From: Sialis fuliginosa
Taxonomy: Eukaryota > Arthropoda > Insecta > Megaloptera > Sialidae
Reading direction: 5' to 3'
Length of the DNA stretch: 64,000 bases
Assembly (NCBI GenBank): GCA_961205875.1
Contig: OY540813.1
Location: 29,607,001-29,671,000, forward strand
Both the position numbers and the translations under genes were made by a program. The notes below the pieces were generated by a model. It was not told the DNA's origin and ran no database searches. It saw only the letters and a program-made list of their open reading frames with translations. The number at the start of each line of letters is the position of its first letter. The stretch's first letter is position 1. Below are positions 12,960 to 22,989 of the stretch, piece after piece.

Positions 12960-13349
12960 TGTTTTCATGACGCACTTACCCGCATAACATATAACTTGGT
13001 TCCACTGTGGTCGCCGTTCATCGGCGTGCCACACTAACTTGATAGATTGAATTTCAGTCTCGATCAGACTTATTTCAGCCAAATCTAATTTGTATCTGTT
13101 GGAAAGTTTTCAGATACTTGAATGGTCTGTTTTGTGGACCATCAGAAAAGTTCAACCTATATTGGAAATGAATGCCTCAATGACATGCTCCGAGATCTTG
13201 ATTGTTTTCCAGTCTCCTCATTGTTTCCCTAATTTTCGTACGAGTTTTATTGAAAGCCGGCAAATGGTTTCGGTCACAGAGGAATTCGGTTTAATGATAT
13301 TGTTAAAATGTTTAACAGCAATAGTTTTACATTTTTTATTTAGATACTC
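12960..13349 (-). pseudogene. Decayed exon-like coding stretch, unknown family
   Basis: The minus-strand frame starting near 13349 reads through about 125 codons with a few stops. Between the stops lie protein-like segments such as SVTETICRLSIKLVRKLGK, WKTIKISEHVIEAF and EIQSIKLVWHADERRPQWNQ. The frame ends in a consensus-looking splice donor GCGG|GTAAGT. GC content is higher than the flanks and the stretch is not obviously repeated here. I do not recognise the family. It could be a decayed exon of a host gene or a fragment of an unrecognised transposon. The overlapping plus-strand frame at 13090-13386 is taken as its shadow. Confidence 0.35.
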
Positions 13350-13365
13350 ATTTGATCTTTCGTTA

Positions 13366-14080
13366 AGGGGGCAGATCCAGTTGTGACTTTCAAAAAAAGA
13401 TCTTTTTTAGGATTTTTTTTGGACACTAAATAAAAATAAAATAATTAATAACAACATGAAAGATATGTATTTACAGAAAATATTGTAATTTTTTTATGGC
13501 AAAATATTAAAAAATAAGTGGGATACAGCAAATTTGGGAGGGGTCCAAAAAAAGTGTTTTGCCATGATCACTGCTGCTCGTCACTAGATCATCCGAAATA
13601 AAAAAAACAAAAACAAAAGGAATCATTAGCTAATGACATAATGCTCCGGATAAACGTAGGAATTTGAAAAATTTTGAATTTTCACAAAATGGCGGATGTT
13701 AAAAGTCAAAGTTCTTTATACGACTAAAATTTCACTCGCATTTTCGACTATAAAAAAATCGTCCAAAAAAAATCCTTCATCCATCCGGAGGACAATTATG
13801 TATAGAATAAGTGAGAAAAATTTCAAACCGATCGGCAAAGCTGTTCTCAAGTTACAGTGATCAACGACTTCGAAAACATGGTTTCGAGAAAAACGCGTTT
13901 AAAATTTATTTTGAGTACGATTTGCATGCACATAAAAAAATTATTTTGGAACTTACAATGAATCGTCTATTCCAGGACATTTGTCTGAAATTTTCAGAGA
14001 ATACTTTTGAAATATTCTACTTTGAGAAAATGCAAAAAGAAAAAAATGGATTTTTTCAAAATTCTAATTGGGTCCTCCCC
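13366..14080. mobile_element. PIF/Harbinger-type MITE, 715 bp
   Basis: Flanked by TTA on both sides (13363-13365, 14081-14083). Ends are AGGGGGCAGATCCAGTT and, inward from the right, AGGGGAGGACCCAATT. Both continue into TTTCAAAAAA/TTTTGAAAAAATC-like sequence. TTA duplications and G-rich ends fit PIF/Harbinger. The interior is noncoding, with AAATGGCGGATGTTAAAAGT and a CGAAAACATGGTTTCGAGAA segment. The 101-codon frame at 13811-14116 runs past the right terminus and is not a gene. Confidence 0.65.
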
Positions 14081-14277
14081 TTTAAATTAATGGCCATGTC
14101 AAATTATTTCGATTAAAGAGCAAAATCTATTGTAATTTAACTAGAATTGTACGTACAACTACGAACTTACTAATTGTAAGTAACTATGTTAGTACCTACT
14201 TTAATACATAACAATTGTTTTTACCTAAGAAATTTTACGGAATGTCTTGCAGATATTATATATTTTTTATCTCTAAT

Positions 14278-14518
14278 TCTTATATCATAATATATAAAAG
14301 TTACAATCCGTCTGTTTGTTTGTTTGTCTCAATCACATAAAAACTACTCATTAAGTAAATGTATTCATTTGTATTGTGGTTGAGACTAAGGATTAACACA
14401 GGCTAATTTTTATTCTACATTAATGCGAGATAATAACGCCGACATAATTATTTTATGTATAAATGAAGTAAATGAGATAAAGTATGGTTATCCGGACTAC
14501 GCTGGATAACACAACTAG
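14278..14518 (+). mobile_element. Short Helitron-like element
   Basis: About 240 bp from TCTTATATCATAATATATAA, followed by CGTCTGTTTGTTTGTTTGTC, to the end GGATAACACAACTAG. The head rich in CTGTTTG and the CTAG end match the other Helitrons of the window. The last eight bases are duplicated on the other side of the hAT MITE that follows, where they read ACAGCTAA. The original end was therefore probably ACAGCTAG or similar. Confidence 0.5.
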
Positions 14519-14646
14519 CAGTGGCGTAGCTACAGGGTGGCTGGACTGGTAAATTAGTTATCTCCTGAATTTCTAAACTTTTTATATTTTTTAGGGTCCC
14601 ATATTAAAATTTTGCCAGGGGCTCTAAATTTGTAGCTACGCCACTG
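14519..14646. mobile_element. hAT-type MITE, 128 bp
   Basis: Perfect terminal inverted repeat CAGTGGCGTAGCTACA at both ends. CAGTGGCG is a common hAT terminus. Eight-base flanks ACAACTAG (14511-14518) and ACAGCTAA (14647-14654) agree at six of eight positions, fitting a decayed hAT target duplication. There is no coding capacity. It lies exactly on the 3' end of a Helitron-like element. Confidence 0.7.
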
Positions 14647-14754
14647 ACAGCTAATATTTTATAAAATACTTAATAATCGACATACTGTAAAGCTGACATC
14701 GTCTTTTTGCTAGCAAAGCTCTTCTGAATATTCACAAAATACAATTAGTATTGC

Positions 14755-15245
14755 TTCCTCGCATTATCGGAGATACGAGAAGCTTTGTAATCATTTTAAA
14801 ATAAGACAAAAAAATTGTTGAGGATGGTCCCATTTTAAAATCATCAAAATCGTGTATAAGTGGGAGGGGTGACATCCCAAAATATTTTTTTTTTCAAAAT
14901 AACTCAATAACGACACATATTATGTTAAAACAGTTATAGAATATTTTTTGTAGAGCATTCAATTTCATATAATATAGGTTTTCAACGTTTGTTGTAAAAT
15001 ATTCTCTTACAAAAGATTTATCTCTATTTGCTTCAAAAATAGTCATTTTTCTTTTAAATTATTTACTTTCACATATTAAATGTCATTTTGACGTTTTCAT
15101 AAATTAGATTTAGAATAGAATTGTAAAAAATTAAAAATATACGAAAAAATAATCAAAATGTATCGGTTTTTATTTGTATTGTTCAATAATTAACTACCTT
15201 TGGTGAATTTAGCACTGTGCATTTACTTGGAAGATTTTTTTTTTA
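14755..15245 (+). repeat. Interspersed repeat C, copy 3
   Basis: Order of blocks: TTGAGGATGGTCCCATTTT, GGAGGGGTGACATCCCAAAA, ATATTCTCTTACAAAAGATT, TGTCATTTTGACGTTTTC and GGTGAATTTAGCACTGTGCA. It is the same order as in copies 1 and 2. No protein signal. Confidence 0.6.
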
Positions 15246-15877
15246 ATTCTATAAAAGTGGAGATATTATTATATCCTTAAAGAAGAATTGAGGTCAAAAA
15301 GACATTTTGGTTTTCTAAAATGTTCTTTACTGCTAATAATCAGTTATCAAAAATAGAAAAACCTGAGCTTCTGAATGTTTGAAACAACAACACAAAAAGA
15401 CCTAAATACTACAATTAAATAGATTAATAATTCACAATGCAATGTATTTATCTTTAACTTTTGTAGCATATTCAACTTAATCCCACATTAAGTATAAACC
15501 GCATTAGAATTCATAGTAGGCATTGTTTACACTGTGACACTATGGACTTTCTATTTCTGGCAATCATAACTGAAACACACAACTGGGATTAGCCTTAGGT
15601 CGATCGAAGTGTTTGTAGAGATACAAACAATACGGTTGGGACTATGAAAACGCGAGATTGGTTTTACGCCATATTATATTTTCTTTGTATCAACATTTAC
15701 AATAGGTACTAAGGAATTGAAGGAACAGATTCGATAAAAATAGTTTTATTGAGAAAACGTTTTTGATTAACCCTAACTACCTAAAAGGTTTTTGATGCAT
15801 ACTAATATCATTTATATGTAGGTACCTTGTTTCATCATGCGTTTATTTTATCATTTTAGGGTCTTCAATATTCGTAG
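15246..15877. other. No recognisable feature
   Basis: Unique-looking AT-rich DNA without a frame above 60 codons and without a repeat that I can match elsewhere in the window. Confidence 0.4.
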
Positions 15878-16422
15878 AATAGGCATGATGCCAGTAACAA
15901 AGTATCACTGAAATTATGATTTTAAATAATGAAAGAAGTTAAAAAGATTCTAAAAAATGTATTTATTTTTATATTAAAAGCGAGATTAATATGATTTTTG
16001 TTAAAATAAAAACGCAAAATCAGCAATCCGCCATGTTTGATAAAACACCAGTCAGAGTGGATGACGTCACGGCTACGTAAACGTCATTTTTGTTTCATTA
16101 ATATCTGCACTGTTTATAAATTAATTTATGGTTTTAAATTATCAATTTGCTCAGTTTTTTGTTACCAAAAGTAAAACCGAGAAACATTAGCGATGGAACA
16201 AGGATTTATTATAGTTGACAAGGAGTGTTTACATAGGTGTGACGTCAAAAATGTGCCATGACACCTGCCAGCGTTTTGGCGTACAATTCAAAATTAGTTT
16301 TAAAAGGGTCTATTTTTGTGATTAAACCTGTATTTCCTGCAGAAATAAGCATTTTTCTGGAATAAAGAGACACGTGAGATCATCATAAAATAGTTTTTAA
16401 AAATTAGGCATCATGCCTATTA
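15878..16422 (+). mobile_element. MITE family F, copy 2
   Basis: The opposite-orientation partner of the element at 9923-10463, 545 bp, with intact ends AATAGGCATGATGCC and GGCATCATGCCTATTA. It has the same internal landmarks (GTCACGGCTACGTAAACG, CGATGGAACAAGGATTTATT, GACAAGGAGTGTTTACATAG) with scattered differences. Confidence 0.7.
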
Positions 16423-16564
16423 TACTAAAACTTATAATTCAAAATAAATTTTAGATTGCGGCCATTTAGATCTTGGTTCGCTTTCCTAGCTGTTACTCGT
16501 CTATAGCAGCTTGTGCATCATCTTGCTTTTTATTATACATACCTACTTAATATGTGTGTAGTGT

Positions 16565-17127
16565 ATATGTTACGGGCAAAGTCTGCGGTGTCTGCAGAAT
16601 CGACACTGCCCGGGCAATGTTGACATCGCTGCTGGGTAAAGTCCGCGCGGATAGTTAATATGATTTACGTCAGTGATTGAACGGTAATGAAACAGTGGAA
16701 TATATGCGACTGCCAATACAGAACGTGTATATTATTAGAGAATCAACTCTATTCTGTATTGGCAGTCGCATATATTCCACTGTTTGAGTACTGTTCAATC
16801 ACTGGCGTAAATCATATGCACGCGCAACACCCAAATAACATAGTATCAACAAAAATATGAAATGTGTGTACGTGTTAAACTAAAGCTTCGCCTAAATATA
16901 TTTTAAAGCTTGTACCAAGCAATTTTATTTGATAGTTAATATTAATTCAATATCATAATACAGTTCTTCCCACGACGATTTAGCGTTGTCGACAATGCTC
17001 GCTTAAAACCGGGCCAAGTTCGTTAATTTATCATCCTCGCAGACTTTGCCCAGCAGCGATGTGCAGAATCGACATTGCCCGTGCAGTGTCGACTCTGCAC
17101 ACACCGCGAACTTTGCCCATAACATAT
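16565..17127. mobile_element. Terminal-inverted-repeat element with a nested palindrome
   Basis: The outer inverted repeat of about 85 bp begins ATATGTTACGGGCAAAGTCT on the left and ATATGTTATGGGCAAAGTTC inward from the right. It continues through GGTGT.TGCAGA.TCGACACT and ACATCGCTGCTGGG.AAAGTC. Inside lies a second, near-perfect inverted repeat with 66-base arms (16658-16723 and 16752-16817) around a 28-base loop, with landmark CAGTGGAATATATGCGACTG. The outer arms are GC-rich for this DNA. The two frames at 17046-17247 merely cross the right arm. The element class is uncertain and no clear target duplication was found. Confidence 0.65.
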
Positions 17128-17459
17128 TTATTTATATACACACAGTCAACTACATATATCAGCGAAAACGCTACTTTTACAGTTTTTTTAAAGATATTCA
17201 CATATCATTGGCAGAGCTTTTTTCAGTTTAAGTGGCAAAAATGGTAGCTGCGATTTTCGTAGCAAATTATGATATATTTGTTCAATAGAAAGTAGTTATT
17301 TTCATACTTAAAGACGCCATTTTTAGTCCGATATATTTAATTTCATAATTCTGATGTAAGATTTTGATTCAGCATCCTCAAAAATGGTAGTATACCAGAT
17401 TTTGTCAAAATTCTTCAGAAATTGTTAATGTTATTTAAAAATGTCCATACATATATATA

Positions 17460-18278
17460 GACCAAGCTCCCATGACATTTAGTCTACCTCACATGACTAC
17501 TCTGTGAAACTTGGCTTAATTATAGCAAATATACCCGTAATTTAGACCAGGGTTGTATGGGCCCAATGGGCCTGTCAATTTTTATCCAATGTAACTATTG
17601 GTTGATACTGGAAACCGATAGCACTTATTAATACTAAACTTTGTAACAAAATTGATAACTGTAGCACTATGGGTTCTCGAGATATTAAATAAAAACTAAT
17701 TTTGAGTAAAATCTTTCGAGGACTGCAGTCCCCTCACGAAACATTTCCGGACATTTGTTCATATATAATGTTTTTTGTTCAAAATATTTTTCTCAATTTA
17801 CTTTTCAAATTGGCATGACTGTGTCGAAAAGTAAAGTCGTAAGTAATATGGTATAATTAATTAAATGTTTGCCAGTTATTTAATAACGAAATTTTCGAGG
17901 CGGACCAATTTTTTCATATAGAAGTAAATGTAATCTTTCACTGGAAAATATGGACAAGTAGTCATATGAGGTAAGTAACATGATATAATTAATTAATTGA
18001 ATTAGGTCTGCCAGGTACTAAATAACAACGGACACGAGGTAGACAAAATTTTTCTTAAATTATAAATCATTTTTGATTAAATTACGAAATTTCAGCGAAT
18101 AGTCATGCAGGGTAAGTAACCCCCTTTTTAGTGACTTCAAAAATTAATTAAAAATATTAATTAACGTAAACCCATCGTTCTGCCACCGGATTGTTATTAC
18201 CGGGTATATTTGCTATAATTAAGCCAAGTTTCACAGAGTAGTCATGTGAGGTAGACTAAATGTCATGAGAGCTTGGTC
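17460..18278. mobile_element. TA-flanked element with 80-bp inverted ends and three internal repeats
   Basis: The left arm starts GACCAAGCTCCCATGACATT. The right arm inward starts GACCAAGCTCTCATGACATT. The match runs about 80 bp through CTACCTCACATGACTACTCT and TTGGCTTAATTATAGCAAAT. TA flanks both ends. The interior carries three spaced versions of a motif built on a GTCATGTGAGGTAAGTAAC-like core (near 17840, 17970 and 18110), each resembling a piece of the terminal arm. It is noncoding. The layout fits a Tc1/mariner-like MITE. Confidence 0.7.
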
Positions 18279-18420
18279 TAATATGATTAATTGCCAATAT
18301 TGTTACGACTTTTTTATGTACATATATGATTCAATGCCAGTCAAGAGGTTAAAAAATAGAAGCTCAATTCATCATTTCGAAAAAAAATATGAATGTAGTT
18401 GAATTTAATAACAAATGACT

Positions 18421-18576
18421 CATATGCATTCAAATAATAATAATTTTTATCTCCAGATGTACTAATCATAGCGAATTAATTTTTTTAAGTTATGTCTAAA
18501 AATATCATCCATTCCGAACAAAACTAAAAAAATCAATATACATCCGGAGATAAAAATTATTATTTGAATGCATATG
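18421..18576. mobile_element. Short MITE, 156 bp
   Basis: The inverted arms of about 40 bases are CATATGCATTCAAATAATAA..TTTTTATCTCC.GATGTA on both sides of a 76-base loop. The left arm has one extra AAT. No coding capacity. The family is not assigned. Confidence 0.6.
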
Positions 18577-19226
18577 CGGTATTTGTTTTAAATTTTTTCT
18601 CATAGTTTTCAAAAGATGCAATATTTTGCTAAATGAAACTTAATTTTTCATAACAAGTTTAATAACATATACTTATGTGAATATTATGAAAATTTGTAAA
18701 AGTAGAGTTGACTAATTGTAAGTATAGTTCAATTATTAATAAAATGAAATAATAAATAGTAGTTTTTACTACCTACTGTTTGATAATATACTGCTATTTA
18801 ATCTATTGATAATTAAGAGTTTGTTCTTCATTTTTTATATGATATAAATAGAATTCCTATTACGTATTCTGTCGTAAGCCGATATTTGAATAAGATTTTG
18901 AATATTTTGACAAAAGTTTATGTACTTTCACAATAAGACAGATGATATTTTTAAAAGTTTTGGTTACAATGGAGAAATTTCAAAGTGAAATTTGTTATAA
19001 TACTCATACATAATAGATACGTTATTAATAATTAATAGCGTTAGTTTCAAAACTTGTAAATTTGATACATCTTCAAAGCTAATGTAAGTATACCAAGTTT
19101 ATAAAATATTGATCATTTATATATGATAAAAGTATTCACTGAAAATGTATTATTAGATTAATATATGTAGATTGACGTATAAGTTGTTAAACGAAAAAAA
19201 TTACGTATGATGCGACATATGTAAAT
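18577..19226. other. No recognisable feature
   Basis: AT-rich spacer. I see no frame, inverted repeat or repeat family of note. Confidence 0.4.
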
Positions 19227-19943
19227 AAAACGGCCAAGTGCGTGTTGGGCACACACATGATAGGTTTCCGTAGTCGTTACGATTTATAAACAAGAGTTAT
19301 TTCTATTTATTTTATAAACTATTCTAGCTACAGTGTTCGTTATAATTTTCATTGAAAGTACTAACTAAAGCTATATTCTGGATTTTTTTTAGATTTTTTG
19401 CATCGATAGTTTAGAAAGTAGAAGGGGGGGAGGGGACGCTCTGATAACGACATTTAAATGCAAATATATCGTGATTGAAAGGTTAAAATCAAAAGATCAT
19501 ATAACATTTTTTGTTGCATTTTAGGAGACCTATCTAAAGATACCCCACTCAATGGGGTAAGTGAAAAAAAATTTGAGTACAATTTTCAATCTATGAGAGG
19601 GGGTCCAAAATAATTTTGACAGTGTTCGTTATAATTTTCAGTGGAAGTACTAATTAAAAGCTACATTCTGATTTTTTTTAGATTTTTTGTATAGATAGTT
19701 TAGAAATTAAGGGGGGGGGGACACTCTGATAACGATATTTAAATGTAAATATATCGTGACTGAAGGGTTCAAATCAAAAGATCATTTAACATTTTTTGTT
19801 TTTTTCAAAAATCTTATAATTTCTGTTTTTATGTTATCAGTCTTCGTCCGTATACCGAATTTCATCTTAATCGGCTTAAAATTTTTTGAGGACGGACATG
19901 GCGAAACTATAAGGTTTCCTCGTTTTCTACGGAAACCTAAAAA
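19227..19943 (+). repeat. Interspersed repeat A, copy 2 (two-unit form)
   Basis: It starts AAAACGGCCAAGTGCGTGTT and ends TTTTCTACGGAAACCTAAAA. The internal block beginning ACAGTGTTCGTTATAATTTT occurs at 19332 and 19619, as in copy 1, so the duplication predates the spread of this subfamily. The frame at 19756-19977 is repeat sequence. Confidence 0.75.
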
Positions 19944-20439
19944 TGTATGTATGTTTACTTATGTAAACGCGTATTAGAAAATATATTTATTTGACATAGT
20001 GACGTCTAGCGTGCAAATGCAAAACTAAAAACTTGTTTTACCGACTATCATAACAGAAATCTAGATCTAACCTGACTTCATGGTGTTTAATTGCTTTTGT
20101 TGCATGGTGCGGGCGCATCGCATTTCTTTTCCATTACTAAAATTTTATCCTGAACGCGCATAAAGAATTAAGTATAGCTTTAAAAATACGTTCAAATGGG
20201 GAAACTTTTTGTATATTAAGACCATTTTTTGGTTAATGAAAACTCATCAATTCAACTCAAAAATACTGTCCTGAACTTTGATTCAACTGTATTCATTTAT
20301 TATAAATAAAGGGAAAAAATAGGGGTTTGGGAAAGAGAAAAATTTTTAAAATCTAAATTCATTTTTAGGGTTTCGAAGAAACCTTATTAACCTAACTTTG
20401 ACCGTCTTTTTCACTCAAAGCAAAATATCTCGTAAGCTA

Positions 20440-20990
20440 CATAAGCTAGAAATTTTTATTGAATATGTAAAATGATGCCCTCTAGTAAAATGTACAAATT
20501 TGGCATGGAGCACGTTAAAATGTATAACCAAATCAGCGGAATTTAATATTTTTTCTTATTTTTTTTTAAATCAAAAATGGCGCCTGCAGGGGGCTTTAAA
20601 GCAAATCGAAAAAAAAATGTAAACCAAGGCGTGTGGGGTATCAAAATGTAGATCTTAATTAGTAGAATATGATCATATTAACTCAAAAATGGCGCCAGTA
20701 GGGAGCTCCAAGCAGTATTTTATTTTGTCCCCCCCCCCCTTCTAACTCGGTAACTACCGGCTCAAAAAATCTGGAAAAAAAATCGGTAACGAGGTTTTGG
20801 TTGGACTACCAACAACAAATACTAAAGTCAACAATATCATTTAAAATTTTTTAATAATAGGGAGGGGCGTCATAGAATTTTTTTATATATAGGCAAGTGA
20901 GGTGTCAAAATGTAGATCTCAATTAGTAGAGCATGACATTTTTTATATTTTTTTCTAACTCAAAAATGCACCTGTAAATGGCTTCAAACA
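20440..20990. repeat. Degenerate direct repeats
   Basis: Three related segments carry AAAATGTAGATCTCAATTAG-like sequence or its decayed form, at about 20465-20520, 20637-20700 and 20900-20960. The last two are each followed by CTCAAAAATGGCGCC-like sequence. Spacing is irregular (170-270 bp). This looks like a decayed multi-unit repeat. I cannot assign it to a family. Confidence 0.45.
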
Positions 20991-21388
20991 GTTCACGTAG
21001 TACGTACTTCAGAACCGTTTTGTCATACACCCATATATGTACCTATGTCTTTACCGAATTATTATGTATTAATTTGTAATTTCAAATTAGAAATGTATGT
21101 TTTAGTAATTGACCTGTGAGAGCCATTCAAATTCATGAGCTCTACACTTTGTGAGTTAAGTCAAATAATAAAAATAAAATATAAGTATTAGGATTGTTAA
21201 ATTTAATGAAATATGTAAATTTTAAATTTAACAATTAACGTATAATCGTATCTTCCTGTTATTTTCATAACTTTAACTTATAGAGACAAGATCGAGGAAC
21301 AGCAGTAATCCACAGAATACTGGTGTAAAATCACCGACTATTTTGAATCAATTACGAAAAATATATATGTGCATATGTAAAATTTGTG

Positions 21389-21897
21389 TCACACATGCAC
21401 TCCGTATTACCTCCATAGAATCAAAGCAATAGAAAATCCTCACTGCACATGTAATAACAGAACAGTATGTGACATAAACCACATCATGCTAAAATGTCCT
21501 AAATACAACAAAGAAAGAAACACCCTCAAAGAAAAAATCAATAACAAATCAATACAATCACTGAAAGAACTACTAGAAAACCCTTCGACATACAAATATA
21601 TTATGGAATTCTTAAAAGAAACCGAAATAAAAATATAAAATATATGTAATATATGTTTAAAAAAAACCCAACCCCCATGTTAACCCTCACCCCAACTCCC
21701 CTGTTTCATGGCCACCCTGTTTGTCAAAACCCGCTATGATCGGCCCATAAGCACCATCCCTTCCTGTCTTGTGTCCCAGTGTATCCCCAACAAATACTTC
21801 ACCACATAACACATACATACATAAACACAAACAATAATGAGCTGTCTGAAAAGGTAACAACCAGCAGACATTCTACGTTATGAAGAAGAAGAAGAAG
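21389..21897 (+). mobile_element. 5'-truncated LINE (non-LTR retrotransposon) with GAA tail
   Basis: A perfect 10-bp direct repeat, AAAATTTGTG, flanks the insertion (21379-21388 and 21898-21907). The body contains the C-terminal end of the second open frame, a 3' UTR rich in CCCC/AACCC, and a terminal GAAGAAGAAGAAGAA tract. Simple-repeat tails and short target duplications of this kind occur in I/Jockey-group LINEs. The intact reading frame and perfect duplication suggest recent insertion. A second end of the same family, on the minus strand, is at 39674-39787. Confidence 0.85.
21390..21638 (+). CDS. LINE ORF2 C-terminal tail (partial)
   Basis: About 82 codons. They include YYLHRIKAIENP, the cysteine pair of CTCNNRTVCDINH and the motif HIMLKCPKYNKER, a layout (C-x-C, then D-x-x-H-x(4)-C-P-x-Y) characteristic of the region behind the RNase H domain in I/Jockey-group LINEs. 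The reverse transcriptase, endonuclease and RNase H domains are absent because the copy is 5'-truncated. There is no native start codon: the first coding bases come straight after the upstream target-site repeat. The stop is at 21636-21638. It has no function of its own here. Confidence 0.8.
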   Translation, partial: HTCTPYYLHRIKAIENPHCTCNNRTVCDINHIMLKCPKYNKERNTLKEKINNKSIQSLKELLENPSTYKYIMEFLKETEIKI

Positions 21898-21907
21898 AAA
21901 ATTTGTG

Positions 21908-22330
21908 CTACATTCATACAATCTACGAGTATTTTAGTAATGTAAATATACCTATAAATATATGCAATGCACATTTATATCACTATAGTGTATGAAAGAA
22001 CTATATATATTTGCAACGATTCAATACTAACCGCTTAGTTTCACAATCAGTTAGTGAAGTTTTATTGTTACAATCCATTTACCAAGCATTAAAATATTCC
22101 CATTTGTAATTTTAGAAAAATGTCCAATTTCTCTACTATCTTTGTTAATATTTCAGCCAAAAGCTGGTAGAATGTTGCAAACTCATTACTAACGTCAGGA
22201 ATAAAAAAAAAGATCTGTCAGTTATAAATTATCCATTCTAGAAAGTATTATATGTTTTTGTCAGTTTTTCTTTCTACTGTATTATAGATTGACTTATATG
22301 GTGTACTTTTCAAATGAAATCGTATAATAT
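21908..22330. other. No recognisable feature
   Basis: AT-rich DNA downstream of the LINE. Nothing identifiable. Confidence 0.4.
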
Positions 22331-22430
22331 TTATTGCTGAAACAATTGAAGTTATCTCAGTTTTAATATTTCAAGACAATGCAGTTGATTGATCTGAATC
22401 ATTGAAAACTGTTGCAGTCTGGTAGTATTA

Positions 22431-22915
22431 GGGTCGATCCAGACTATCGAGCCGGTTTCGGGCTGATTTCGGTTTGGTCTCGCTCCAATAAAATCTTATG
22501 ATATTTACATTAACGAGCCGATCTCGGTCCAATCAAATCTTATGGTATTCACATTATCGCGCAAGTTTAGATACACTATGGGTACAATCCATGCCAGATT
22601 CGATCACACTCCAGTAAAATATGCTTCGATACTATACTGTATCGGAGCGTGATTGGACCGAGATCTGACCGATTTTCATTGTTTATTGTTTATATATATT
22701 TGATTAGAGCGAGACCGGACCGAGACGGGATCAAGACTGGCCCGAAAGCGGATCAATAATGTGGATCAAACCTATGGGTACGATCCATGCCATTATTTGC
22801 ACTATGCTGTATCGAAGCGACATGTGACCGAGACTTGACCGATACCTATAGTTGTTTATTTATATTTGATTGGAGCGAGACCGGACCGAGACCAGCTCGA
22901 TAGTCTATATCGACC
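22431..22915. mobile_element. PIF/Harbinger-type MITE inserted in a hammerhead-bearing repeat
   Basis: Flanked by TTA (22428-22430 and 22916-22918). The left end GGGTCGATCCAGACTATCGA matches, inward from the right, GGTCGATATAGACTATCGA. Both ends then share the CGGTCTCGGT..GGTCTCGCTCCAAT type of sequence. The interior has two further diverged repeats of GGTACGATCCATGCCA and CTGTATCGAAGCG. It is noncoding. The related locus at 48133-48160 lacks the insertion and reads continuously across the TTA. Confidence 0.75.
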
Positions 22916-22920
22916 TTAAA

Positions 22921-22962
22921 CTCCTGATGAGGACTTCTCGTGAAGTTAAAACACTTGTCGAT
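22921..22962 (+). ncRNA. Decayed hammerhead-like ribozyme motif
   Basis: CUGAUGA (22924-22930), one extra G, hairpin GACUUC-UCGU-GAAGUU, then AAAA, ACACUUGU and C. It is the same motif as at 48149-48192. Differences are A for the first G of the conserved GAAA, a U at the foot of stem II and a weakened stem I. These make activity unlikely. The 5' stem I strand abuts the MITE insertion point. Confidence 0.5.
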
Positions 22963-22989
22963 TGATATTGTTTTATTGTGGTTTAAATG

